From: Mixta sp. Marseille-Q2659
GTDB taxonomy: Bacteria > Pseudomonadota > Gammaproteobacteria > Enterobacterales > Enterobacteriaceae
Assembly: GCF_940807255.1 (NCBI RefSeq)
Contig: NZ_CALNWY010000018.1
Location: 1 to 64,000, forward strand
Length of the DNA stretch: 64,000 bases
Reading direction: 5' to 3'
The first letter of the stretch is position 1. Each line of letters opens with the position of its first letter. Below, piece after piece: positions 37,741 to 45,832 of the stretch. A model generated the notes under the pieces. The model had not been told where the DNA came from and ran no database searches. It worked only from the letters and a program-made list of their open reading frames with translations. The position numbers and the translations under genes are program-made.

Positions 37741-37762
37741 ATAAAGGCCTGCCGGCCTTTAT
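37741..37762 (-). terminator. Inverted repeat after the UV endonuclease gene
   Basis: ATAAAGGCC/GGCCTTTAT, nine-base arms with loop TGCC, six bases past the stop codon. A T-run is short, so efficiency is uncertain. Confidence 0.5.
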
Positions 37763-37767
37763 CTTCA

Positions 37768-38724
37768 TTACTGTGCCTGACGATAATAATACAACCGATC
37801 TCTGGCAATATTTTTCATTTTCACTTCACACATAATATCAAAATCAGTAAAAGATAATGCCCAATCATTCAGCGTCTTATTAAAATAATAATCTGAGTGC
37901 GCGCGAAATTTCATTTTAGATAAACCTAAAACAGTTTGATCGGGAAAACCGTCTTCAGGAATTAAACCTTCCTGGGAAATGGAATAGTGCAGAACCGGCC
38001 TGACGCCGCGCCATGACGCTTTTATTTGAGCAATGCGCGGGTCGTCCGGTTTAATAAATTCATTTTCTTTTACCCAATGGTGATGAATATCTACTACGAC
38101 GGCACATAATTCGCTGGCCTGTAAAACATCATCAAGGGAACAGGAGACTTCATCATTTTCTACCGTTAGCATACGTTGGGTCTCAGGGCGCAGCTTACCA
38201 AACGACTCCTTAAAACCAGCGAAACCTTTTTTCCCATTCATATGAATGTTGATTTTAAAATCCTGAAAGGTCTTGCCGTAACCCATCAAAACCGCACAAA
38301 GCGCATGATATTCAACGTCTTCGATCGACCTTTCCACCACCGAAGCATCTTCCGAAGCCAGTACGGAATATTGCCCTGGGTGGAAAGATAACCGGATATT
38401 ATTTGCTCTGGCAAAATCTCCGCATTGGCTAAACAGAGGATACAAATCCGGCAGAAATTCCCGGTATAAAACCATCGCTTCAGGAACGGTATATAAAGGC
38501 AACAGATCGCTGCCTATACGCATCATCCGTAAATCGTCTGGCAATAAAGCCAATTGCTGAAAGGTTTGCTGAAGATTCACCAAATTGTTTTTAGAAATTT
38601 CATAAATGAGCTGGACTCTTTCATCATTATTCAGGCTCAGAAAGCGCTTTCTGGTCGTTGCCCTGAACGGAAAAGGCTGCTTTAAATCCGCATTAAGATA
38701 TTTACATGCAAAGCCCAGTTTCAT
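37768..38724 (-). CDS. uvsE: UV damage endonuclease (UvdE/UvsE family)
   Basis: TIM-barrel nuclease that nicks 5' of UV photoproducts, an alternative to UvrABC. 318 residues; metal-ligand motifs visible are SFHPGQY, TVENDE and VVDIHHHWV, then HYSIS and the C-terminal MCEVKMKN. Codon use and base composition are clearly more AT-rich than the flanking genes (many AAT, ATA, TTA codons), suggesting transfer. The gene is present only patchily in Enterobacterales. It stands alone, with no phage or transposon gene beside it. Confidence 0.9.
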   Translation of the reverse strand: MKLGFACKYLNADLKQPFPFRATTRKRFLSLNNDERVQLIYEISKNNLVNLQQTFQQLALLPDDLRMMRIGSDLLPLYTVPEAMVLYREFLPDLYPLFSQCGDFARANNIRLSFHPGQYSVLASEDASVVERSIEDVEYHALCAVLMGYGKTFQDFKINIHMNGKKGFAGFKESFGKLRPETQRMLTVENDEVSCSLDDVLQASELCAVVVDIHHHWVKENEFIKPDDPRIAQIKASWRGVRPVLHYSISQEGLIPEDGFPDQTVLGLSKMKFRAHSDYYFNKTLNDWALSFTDFDIMCEVKMKNIARDRLYYYRQAQ

Positions 38725-38936
38725 AATTTCTCCGGTTAAAGGGGTTTACCTAAGTGTAACAGTTAACTGAGAAACCGGTAGGAAAGGAGGCTGACATCGG
38801 CCGAATCGCCAAAATTTATCGGGAAGCGGGCGCGGCTATATAATGTGGGGAAATTTGAAAATGCCAATCAAGAATAGTAACTTTTTAAGCAAGCAGAAGC
38901 ATAAGATAAAAATTTTAAATACACATTAATAAATAA

Positions 38937-38963
38937 GCCGCGCATCTTTAGAGATGGCGCGGC
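38937..38963 (-). terminator. Terminator of the MetQ-like gene
   Basis: GCCGCGCATCT/AGATGGCGCGGC stem with a short loop; read on the minus strand it is followed by TTATTTATT. It begins 16 bases after the stop. The rest of 38725-38936 is AT-rich with no gene seen. Confidence 0.75.
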
Positions 38964-38978
38964 CATAGCTAACAGAAC

Positions 38979-39782
38979 TTACCAGCCTTTAATAATATCG
39001 CCTTTATAAAGCTCATTGGCTTTATCAAGAACTTCCTGCGACTGGAAGGCTTCTTTGAGTTTCTGAACATTCGGGCTGTCTTTGTTATCTTCACGCGCCA
39101 CGATGGCGTTTACATAAGGAGAGGCTTTGCCTTCCATAAACATACCGTCACGTGAGGCGGACAAATTAACCAGCGCCGCAAAGTTGTTATTGATAATAGA
39201 AATGTACACCTGCGGATCGTCCAGCGTACGTGCCAGTTGCGGCGTATCCACTTCTACGAACTTCAGTTTTTTCGGGTTGGAAGTAATATCCAGCGTAGTC
39301 GGCAGCAGGCCAGCTTCCGGTTTCACCTTAACCAATCCCTGCGCCTGCAGCAGCAGCAGGCTACGGCCCAGCGTAGTGGCTTCGTTAGAAATGGTGATGG
39401 TTGCGCCATCCGGCAGCTCGTTCAGCGATTTGATTTTGCGTGAATAACCTGCAATCGGGAACACAAAAGTATGGGTGACCACCGCAAAATGATAGCCGCG
39501 CTCTTTTGATTGCATTTCCAGATAAGGCAGGCTCTGGAACGCGTTGGCGTCTACATCTTTATTAAAAAGCGCTTCATTTGGCTGCACATAATCGTTAAAT
39601 GCGATGACATCGACATCCAGCTTATATTTATCATGCGCCACCTGCTTAACGGTTTCCCACAGTTGCTGGTCCGGGCCGGTGTTGATAGCGACTTTGATTT
39701 TATTATCTTTATCGTTATCGCAGGCGCTAAGCAGCGTAACGGAAGCGGCCAGCAGAAGAGTGAGTATTGTGTTTTTCATCAT
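38979..39782 (-). CDS. MetQ/NlpA-type substrate-binding lipoprotein
   Basis: 267-residue lipoprotein with lipobox LLSAC at residues 17-21. The NlpA fold follows (KVAINTGPDQQLWETVKQVA; DYVQPNEAL; FPIAGYSRK; ISNEATTLGRSL; YINNNFAAL-like segment). Family members deliver D/L-methionine to MetNI, yet no metN or metI is present here, as with the orphan E. coli NlpA. Tandem met boxes upstream support a role in methionine uptake. Which permease it serves is unknown. Confidence 0.86.
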   Translation of the reverse strand: MMKNTILTLLLAASVTLLSACDNDKDNKIKVAINTGPDQQLWETVKQVAHDKYKLDVDVIAFNDYVQPNEALFNKDVDANAFQSLPYLEMQSKERGYHFAVVTHTFVFPIAGYSRKIKSLNELPDGATITISNEATTLGRSLLLLQAQGLVKVKPEAGLLPTTLDITSNPKKLKFVEVDTPQLARTLDDPQVYISIINNNFAALVNLSASRDGMFMEGKASPYVNAIVAREDNKDSPNVQKLKEAFQSQEVLDKANELYKGDIIKGW

Positions 39783-39831
39783 ATCGATCCCTTGTGTAGA
39801 TCCCTTATTAGTATGGGAAAAGCACTATAAT

Positions 39832-39863
39832 ACACATCCAGACGTCTGTACATCCGTACGGAT
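39832..39863. promoter_or_regulatory. Tandem MetJ boxes
   Basis: A perfect met box AGACGTCT at 39840-39847 is flanked in 8-bp register by ACACATCC (5 of 8), GTACATCC (4 of 8) and GTACGGAT (3 of 8). MetJ binds such arrays cooperatively. On the minus strand they overlap the promoter region upstream of a TATTAT -10 element near 39830, so MetJ-SAM would repress the lipoprotein gene. Confidence 0.78.
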
Positions 39864-39997
39864 GGGATCGTGTTAAATTTTTGCTCCCTTTATAACAAAA
39901 GGGAAACGCAGGGAGCCGTATCGGCCAGTATGGATTTTGTAACAGAGAACAGGGCGAAAAAGCATTAGTATCCCGGCAACTCGGAATGGCTGAGGGT

Positions 39998-40681
39998 TCA
40001 GCCTGCGTAACGGGAGATAAGTTGCCTGCTGATCTCCGACAAATCATTACCGATAAGCGTCGGCTGAGGACCCAGCGACAGCGGTGCATTATTCGGACGT
40101 AAAACCAAAGCAGCATCCCAGCCAGCCGCTCTCGCGCCAATAATATCCCAGCTATGACACGCCACCAGGCAAAATTGTTGTTCCTTATCGCCGATCATTA
40201 ACGCGATGTCCCGATAGGTTTTTAAGGCGGGTTTAAAGGTTTTGGCACGCTGGTCAACGCTGAAGGTTTCCTCAAAAAAATGTGCGATACCGGCATGTTG
40301 CAACTGAGCGTCCTGAGTAGCTGCTGCATTATTTGTCAGAGTAAACAAACGAAACCCTGTGTCCTGCAATTGGGTCAACGCTGCGGTAACATCCGGATAA
40401 AGCGGCAGCGTTTTCATTACATGCTGAAAACGCGCAATTTCCCGTTCTGTGCATGCAACATTAGCGATATCAGCCTGCATTTTCAGCGTAGCGACCCCCA
40501 GTTCACCAAATGGCTGATAATGATCGATCAGTGAAAGCGACTGAGAATAAAGAATCGTTTGTGCAAACCAATCCCGCATCGCGCGCGGTGTGCCAAATAT
40601 TTCGGTAAAAAAGGGCGTTAATGCCTGGATATCCAGCAGAGTTTCATTAACATCAAAAACTAACGCAGGCAGCGTTTTCAT
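39998..40681 (-). CDS. HAD hydrolase, haloacid dehalogenase type II
   Basis: 227 residues. The nucleophile Asp is in VFDVNETLLD, motif II in LFTLTNN, the Lys in KPALKTY, and the C-terminal motif in CHSWDIIGARAAGW. This arrangement is that of L-2-haloacid dehalogenases, which release halide from 2-halo acids; many such enzymes act on other substrates. A weak hairpin at 39885-39906 may terminate it. Separated from the VOC gene by 59 bases, same strand. Confidence 0.85.
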   Translation of the reverse strand: MKTLPALVFDVNETLLDIQALTPFFTEIFGTPRAMRDWFAQTILYSQSLSLIDHYQPFGELGVATLKMQADIANVACTEREIARFQHVMKTLPLYPDVTAALTQLQDTGFRLFTLTNNAAATQDAQLQHAGIAHFFEETFSVDQRAKTFKPALKTYRDIALMIGDKEQQFCLVACHSWDIIGARAAGWDAALVLRPNNAPLSLGPQPTLIGNDLSEISRQLISRYAG

Positions 40682-40740
40682 TCAGTACTCCTGACAGCAA
40701 ATTTAATGACGATCGCTGATTCCAAATCAAACCGCGCGTC

Positions 40741-41136
40741 TTATTTAGCGTAGTGCATGCCTTCCAGTTTCATACCGTCCGGGTCGAAGAAAAAAACCGC
40801 GTAATAGTCGGGATAATAGTAGCCTGCAGCATCAACAATGGTGACGCTGTTCTCTTCCAGCCAGGCCTGTAAATGATCCACATCCTCACGATTATTGAGT
40901 GACCAGGCATAGTGATGAAAGCCGGGGTTACCGAGTCGATAGGGATTTTTCAGACCCTGTTCATCGGCCTGATAAATCCATAAGCGGGTGGTGCCGTCAG
41001 TCCAGCCCATCGCCTGGGGTTTCTCATCCAGTACCTCAAAACCAAGAAAAGTCATCAATCCATGATAGAAGGTTCGCGACTGAGAGAAATCGCTGACCGA
41101 TAACACAATATGATCCACGGCCCGTACACGTGACAT
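40741..41136 (-). CDS. VOC-family (glyoxalase/bleomycin resistance) protein
   Basis: 131-residue single vicinal-oxygen-chelate domain with two beta-alpha-beta-beta-beta halves. Likely metal ligands are His in AVDHIVLSV, His in GFHHYAW and Glu in GMKLEGMHY. FFFDPDGMKLE is typical. No specific substrate can be assigned. Confidence 0.82.
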   Translation of the reverse strand: MSRVRAVDHIVLSVSDFSQSRTFYHGLMTFLGFEVLDEKPQAMGWTDGTTRLWIYQADEQGLKNPYRLGNPGFHHYAWSLNNREDVDHLQAWLEENSVTIVDAAGYYYPDYYAVFFFDPDGMKLEGMHYAK

Positions 41137-41354
41137 GGTTTACCTCCGCAAACGCGCTACGTAAAACTTAAGCGTAGACAACGGTTGATGATCCTTCCTG
41201 AATCCACGGCTGACCGCAGGTTCGTCCTGTGCCGCAACCGGGGAAAAATGCGGTGAGTCGCATTGAAGCACATGAAATCGACCCGTTGGTTTTTCTGCTA
41301 CGGCTTATAGTTAACAGAGAAATCACACACGCTAAAAAGGTGAGGGGAAATAAT

Positions 41355-42284
41355 ATGGCAGGTGGAAAAAAAAGCGTCGCAGGTACCACCATTGTTATCA
41401 CTGGCGCGTCCAGCGGTTTTGGTCGCGGGGCTGCGCTGGCGCTGGCAAAGCAGGGCGCGCAGGTCGTGCTTGCCGCCCGACGCGAGGCCGCATTGACAGC
41501 GCTGGCGGCAGAGATTAATGCGGCGGGAGGAAAGGCCCTGGCCGTGCCTGTCGATGTCAGCAATGCCGCAGATATAGCGCGTTTGGCTGAGGATGCTCAG
41601 CAACACTTTGGCCATATCGATACATGGATTAACAATGTCGGCGTCGGGGCGCTTGGATATTTTTGGGATATTCCTGTAGAGGATCATGCGCGCCTTATCG
41701 ATGTTAATCTCAAGGGTTTGCTCTATGGTGCCCATGAGGCGCTGCGTCGTTTTATTGCCCAGGGCTATGGCACGCTGATTAATGTAGGCTCAGTCGACAG
41801 TAAGCTGCCGTTGGCCTTCCAGAGTTCCTACGCCGCCTCCAAAGCAGCGGTTCTAAGCCTTGGCCGAAGCCTGAATGAAGAATTGCGGCTCAGCGGTCAG
41901 GGCGAAAAGATAAAAGTCGCGACTGTTATGCCCTGGGCGGTGGATACGCCATGGTGGACACACGCAGCCAACTATAGCGGACAGGCGCCTCGCATGGCGG
42001 CCATGGATGATCCTTCAAAAGTTATTGAGGCGCTGGTTGCTGCCTGTATCCATCCAGAAGAGGAAATATCCGTGGGCTGGAAAGCTCACGCCGCGAAAAT
42101 CTCACATAATTTGTTTCCTGATTTAACCGAGCGGATGTCAGCCAACATTGCCGGACGCGAGATTGACAAGGCATCTCCAGTTGCGCCAAACAGTGGTGCC
42201 ATTTATCAGCCGATGCAAAATACCACGACCATTGATGGCAATATTCGGGCGCGAATGAAGCAGGAAGATAGCGAGAAAAAATAA
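41355..42284 (+). CDS. Short-chain dehydrogenase/reductase
   Basis: 309-residue classical SDR: TGASSGFGRG cofactor loop, INNVG, catalytic Ser in NVGSVDSK and Tyr-Lys in SYAASKAAV. The C-terminal about 60 residues are longer than in minimal SDRs. Start at 41355 is preceded by GAGGGG; upstream codons in frame lack a comparable site. Last gene before dif on this side. Substrate unknown. Confidence 0.85.
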   Translation: MAGGKKSVAGTTIVITGASSGFGRGAALALAKQGAQVVLAARREAALTALAAEINAAGGKALAVPVDVSNAADIARLAEDAQQHFGHIDTWINNVGVGALGYFWDIPVEDHARLIDVNLKGLLYGAHEALRRFIAQGYGTLINVGSVDSKLPLAFQSSYAASKAAVLSLGRSLNEELRLSGQGEKIKVATVMPWAVDTPWWTHAANYSGQAPRMAAMDDPSKVIEALVAACIHPEEEISVGWKAHAAKISHNLFPDLTERMSANIAGREIDKASPVAPNSGAIYQPMQNTTTIDGNIRARMKQEDSEKK

Positions 42285-42517
42285 CCGATGGTCTGGTGGC
42301 AACGTCTTTATAGTAAAGCGCGCGTTTGAGCCCGGCATGCCGATAGCAAGGAAGTAGGATCCGCGCATTTTACAGGGGGATCGTGAGCCACCATTTTTAT
42401 GCCAGCGCGACGTCATGAAACGCGCCCAGTTTTTAAAGACAGGCGTCGCGCCAAAGACGCCATTTTTACGGCAAGATGGATGCCTGAAAGAGGCCTGATT
42501 TTACGCTCCGCAATCTT

Positions 42518-42545
42518 GGTTCGCATAATGTATATTATGTTAAAT
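42518..42545 (+). other. dif: dif, chromosome dimer resolution site
   Basis: 28-base site differing from the E. coli dif only at position 4 (T for G). The XerC arm is GGTTCGCATAA, the central region TGTATA and the XerD arm TTATGTTAAAT; the last two are identical to E. coli. XerCD act here under FtsK control. It is in the 484-base intergenic stretch 42285-42768, which otherwise holds no recognisable gene, integrated phage or repeat. Confidence 0.96.
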
Positions 42546-42768
42546 TAAGGAACTGATACAGAAGATGGTCTGATGTGGATGCCTCATCATGCTGATTCTT
42601 CGCAGCCCTTCTCCAGGTACAGGCCCCCGCCAACTGGGCTTTGTACTAATGGCAAACGTGATCAGTAATCATTTTTTTATCCGTTCTCCCGGCGAAGAAA
42701 ATCTGTGTGACCACTCGCAGCCAGGCATTTCAGTTCATTAAAGGTTCGCATCCGGCGCTTATGACTAC

Positions 42769-44712
42769 CTATTCATCCATAAATAAAGTAGAGATGCGTT
42801 GAAACGTTTCTCCGTTGTGTAGAAATGCTGTAACTACGGAAGGATCAAATTGTAAACCTGAATTTTCAGCAATGATGGCCGCAGCCTGTTCATGCGACAT
42901 GCCTTCTTTATAAACTCTGTTGCTGATCAGTGCATCGTACACGTCAGCGACAGCCATCACTCGGGCGCTGAATGGAATATCTGTGCCTGTTAAACCTTCA
43001 GGATAGCCCTTCCCGTCCCAGCGTTCGTGATGGCTGCCGGCAATATCTATCGCGCAGCGCAAAAAAATCCCGGGCTCACGTAGCTTATCCGCCGTATCCG
43101 ACAGTAGCCTTTTGCCGATGGAGGTATGAGATTTTATTACATTGAATTCTTCAACCGTTAAACGTCCCGGCTTGAGCAAAATCGAGTCTGGAATAGCAAC
43201 TTTACCTACGTCATGCAGCGGCGCGGCATGAAATAAAGCATCAACAAAAAAAGGAGATTGGGCTTCTGGGTGACCTTGCTCATGTAGCCATTCCGCGAGG
43301 CATTTAACATAATGCTGCGTTCGACTAATATGCCCTCCTGTTTCTGGATCACGGGTATCACATATGGCTGCCATAGCGTGCAGTAGCGCATGGTTAGTAT
43401 TTTCAAGATCTTCCTTCCAAATACTTAGATTTTTCCGCAGCACAATATATTCAATGATTTCATGAATAAAGGTCAGAATTAGCATGCCTGGAATGCAATA
43501 GATAACTGGTAGCCATATGTTATAGAAATAAAGCGCCCCGACCATCACCGCAAAAGCCAGCAAAACAGACAGCAGCACGGTAAAGGTACGCTGTGCAAAA
43601 CTTACACTCTTAAAATAGAGAATATTGGTCAGGCCTAGTAGTAAAATGCACGTTAGCTCATGCCAGTTCAAAATCCAAACTGGATGTATAATTAACTGAT
43701 TATTAATGATGTTATTCAGTAAAGTGGCATGTATCCCTACCCCCGGCGTATTTCGATGTGAGGGGGTCATTACGTTGTCATGCAGTGCCGCTGCGGTAGA
43801 ACCGATAAGAATAAACGGCTCAGGTAACGTTATTGGCGTGCCTGCGAGGATAGCAGCCGCAGGTACGCTGACGTAATTATTATCGTTGGGATAAAAATTC
43901 AGCCAGGCCCGCCCTTCATTATCAATTGGAATTTTATACTGGCCGACATTGATTACGCAGCCCCAGAAAGAATCTTCAATCTTTATTTTGCTGACATGCT
44001 CTTTTTCCATCAACATCGCCAACGTAAATGAAGGCAGCACCCCTTCCGGGGTGTCGATTAACATTGGGATACTGTGTAAAATACCATCCTGATTGTTGAA
44101 GAAATTTACAAACCCGTTGCGGGTCAACGCGTCATTAATGATGGGGATATTTTTTATAATACTTTCAGCCTGCGGCACAATATGATTAGCCGTAACATAA
44201 GGCGGGATAAGAGTGGTGTCGTGATGATGAGCCAGCTTTAATTGCACGGAACCGACTACCGGCCTTTTATTCCGTAACACACTCGCCAGGTAAGCATCAT
44301 TATCCAGCATTCCCTTCGGCACGCCAATATAAGACATATCTATGCCAAACTCGGTTTTGTAGCGCTGTCGTATATAGTCTAATGAAGTTCGATCACTTTC
44401 TGAGAAGAGAATATCCAGCCCAATGACCTGTGTCGAATGACGCCTGAGGGCATTAAGCAGATTACCTAAAATATAACGGGGCCACGGCCACTGGCCAACA
44501 GTATGCAAGCTACTATCGTCAATATCTACTACCGCCACCGATGGCTCGCCAGGTTGCACAGGAAGCATAATGCTTATCAACGACTGCAATCGATCTTCAG
44601 CGTTGATAAACAAATTTTTCGATAGCGGAATAAAGACCAGCCAGGCGACGGTGAAAGCGATACCGGCAATATACTGCGCGCGATTTTTTTCTTTAGAGCG
44701 AGTAACCGGCAT
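42769..44712 (-). CDS. CHASE2 sensor - HD-GYP c-di-GMP phosphodiesterase
   Basis: 647 residues. An N-terminal membrane helix (about 15-35) leads into a periplasmic CHASE2 domain (EPSVAVVDIDDSSL; GQWPWPR; VIGLDILFSE; FILIGSTA), then two or three helices at about 350-425 and a cytoplasmic HD-GYP domain with HDVGKVAIPD, SHTSIGKRLL and HHERWDGKGYPEGL intact, so c-di-GMP hydrolysis is expected. The ATG at 44712 follows the OmpA stop by one base. Composition is AT-richer than neighbours. Last gene of a four-gene cassette; the cue sensed by CHASE2 is unknown. Confidence 0.88.
   Translation of the reverse strand: MPVTRSKEKNRAQYIAGIAFTVAWLVFIPLSKNLFINAEDRLQSLISIMLPVQPGEPSVAVVDIDDSSLHTVGQWPWPRYILGNLLNALRRHSTQVIGLDILFSESDRTSLDYIRQRYKTEFGIDMSYIGVPKGMLDNDAYLASVLRNKRPVVGSVQLKLAHHHDTTLIPPYVTANHIVPQAESIIKNIPIINDALTRNGFVNFFNNQDGILHSIPMLIDTPEGVLPSFTLAMLMEKEHVSKIKIEDSFWGCVINVGQYKIPIDNEGRAWLNFYPNDNNYVSVPAAAILAGTPITLPEPFILIGSTAAALHDNVMTPSHRNTPGVGIHATLLNNIINNQLIIHPVWILNWHELTCILLLGLTNILYFKSVSFAQRTFTVLLSVLLAFAVMVGALYFYNIWLPVIYCIPGMLILTFIHEIIEYIVLRKNLSIWKEDLENTNHALLHAMAAICDTRDPETGGHISRTQHYVKCLAEWLHEQGHPEAQSPFFVDALFHAAPLHDVGKVAIPDSILLKPGRLTVEEFNVIKSHTSIGKRLLSDTADKLREPGIFLRCAIDIAGSHHERWDGKGYPEGLTGTDIPFSARVMAVADVYDALISNRVYKEGMSHEQAAAIIAENSGLQFDPSVVTAFLHNGETFQRISTLFMDE
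43007..43014 (-). other. KOPS octamer pointing to dif
   Basis: CCCTTCCC on the plus strand, i.e. GGGAAGGG on the minus strand, pointing left toward dif 460 bases away. Confidence 0.7.
43735..43742 (-). other. KOPS octamer pointing to dif
   Basis: CCCTACCC on the plus strand, i.e. GGGTAGGG on the minus strand, pointing left toward dif, 1.2 kb away. Confidence 0.7.
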
Positions 44713-44713
44713 A

Positions 44714-45295
44714 TCAATGCACCATGATTTCAACCCGCCTGTTCTTCGGTTGGGGTTTTCCTGCTGATGTTTTAATCAAGGGATCAAAAGGCCCATGATA
44801 ACGGACGTCAATTGCCTCCTTCTGAAACCCTCCCCGGAGAAGTATTCTTTTTACAACCAGTGCCCGACGCAATGAGAGATCCATGTTATAGCGGTTGCTT
44901 CCCATACTGTCGGTATGACCTATAATGGTGATTTGACAGGGTTCACGCTGAAGGCAATCGTTTTTAACACGGTTAATGATCTGCGATCGGGAACTCTGCG
45001 GCTTAACTGAATCGTTATTAAACCAGACAGTCTGACTGGTCAGGGGCGCGGGCTCAGCTGCAAACAGCGCCGGTTTTTCCTGGCGAGCTTCCTCGGGCGA
45101 TAATTCGCTCTCATGGACTCCCAAAATGGAATCACCAATGGTTTGCCCTGATTTTACGAGCGTAACCGGCAGCCCACCGTCGTTTTTAACTATCACATTA
45201 CCGACATGCCCTGTCATATCAGGTAAGAGCGTCACTTTGGTACTGCTGCAGCATGTCAGTAACATGACGACAGGTAATAAAATGATCTTTTTCAT
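44714..45295 (-). CDS. OmpA-domain lipoprotein
   Basis: 193 residues: lipoprotein signal with LLTCCSS (lipid on the first Cys), a linker domain of about 75 residues, and a C-terminal OmpA/MotB-like peptidoglycan-binding domain (VWFNNDS; ITIIGHTDSMGSNRYNMDLSLRRA; NRRVEIMV). It is the second last gene of the cassette, 12 bases after the FecR-like gene and abutting the HD-GYP gene. Probably anchors the assembly between outer membrane and cell wall. Confidence 0.85.
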   Translation of the reverse strand: MKKIILLPVVMLLTCCSSTKVTLLPDMTGHVGNVIVKNDGGLPVTLVKSGQTIGDSILGVHESELSPEEARQEKPALFAAEPAPLTSQTVWFNNDSVKPQSSRSQIINRVKNDCLQREPCQITIIGHTDSMGSNRYNMDLSLRRALVVKRILLRGGFQKEAIDVRYHGPFDPLIKTSAGKPQPKNRRVEIMVH

Positions 45296-45307
45296 TCAAA
45301 TTACCCC

Positions 45308-45748
45308 TTAATTTACGGTCACGAGAAAACGGGTGCCTCTGACGGCAATAATCGTTGTAGGTGTCTTAAATTTTACGGAGGATGGCGATAATTTTCCTAA
45401 TCTTCCGGAGGCATAAATAGCCGAGCCCCGACTTAATAAAACATCAAATGAATAGGTGTTTTTTAGGGGGGTGTAGGTATATTTATTAATTTTAAACTGA
45501 CTGTTAGCATCTAACGCAACCGTCGTACCATCGCTAAAGCTTAAACCTGCATAGCCATTTTTCCCGGTCTGTAAAATATCCCCTTCAAATACGCTGGATC
45601 CTGAACTTAGTAACTCGCATGTACTGGCCGTAACCCGACACGTATGCTCTGTTTTTTTAACCACAGCGACCTTTTCCTGAGCGGCATTAACCCCGGTTGC
45701 TAACAGCATTAGCACAAGGAAAATAAATAATTTCATTATGTTAATCAT
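45308..45748 (-). CDS. FecR-domain periplasmic protein
   Basis: 146 residues: signal peptide (cleavage near VNAA-QEK), then a FecR domain recognisable from GDILQTGKNGYAGLSFSDGTTVALDANSQFK and the C-terminal VKFKTPTTIIAVRGTRFLV. Unlike FecR of iron systems it has no transmembrane or anti-sigma segment, and no sigma factor gene is near. Start at 45748 follows GGAG. The two Cys (HTCR, STCE) may pair. The family link of FecR domains to CHASE2 proteins suggests a sensory partner role. Confidence 0.82.
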   Translation of the reverse strand: MINIMKLFIFLVLMLLATGVNAAQEKVAVVKKTEHTCRVTASTCELLSSGSSVFEGDILQTGKNGYAGLSFSDGTTVALDANSQFKINKYTYTPLKNTYSFDVLLSRGSAIYASGRLGKLSPSSVKFKTPTTIIAVRGTRFLVTVN

Positions 45749-45832
45749 ATAATCTCCGGTATTTAAGCAGTTCAAAATCAGCTTCGGTCAAACAGATTTT
45801 GTACAGGAGGACGAATAAAACAGAACGGATGC

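Noticed and set aside
42285-42768. Integrated phage or dif-specific mobile element next to dif
   Set aside because: No integrase, no second dif-like copy on either flank and no phage genes nearby.
45308-45748. FecR-type anti-sigma regulator of iron uptake
   Set aside because: It is wholly periplasmic, lacks a membrane anti-sigma segment, and no sigma factor or TonB receptor gene is near.
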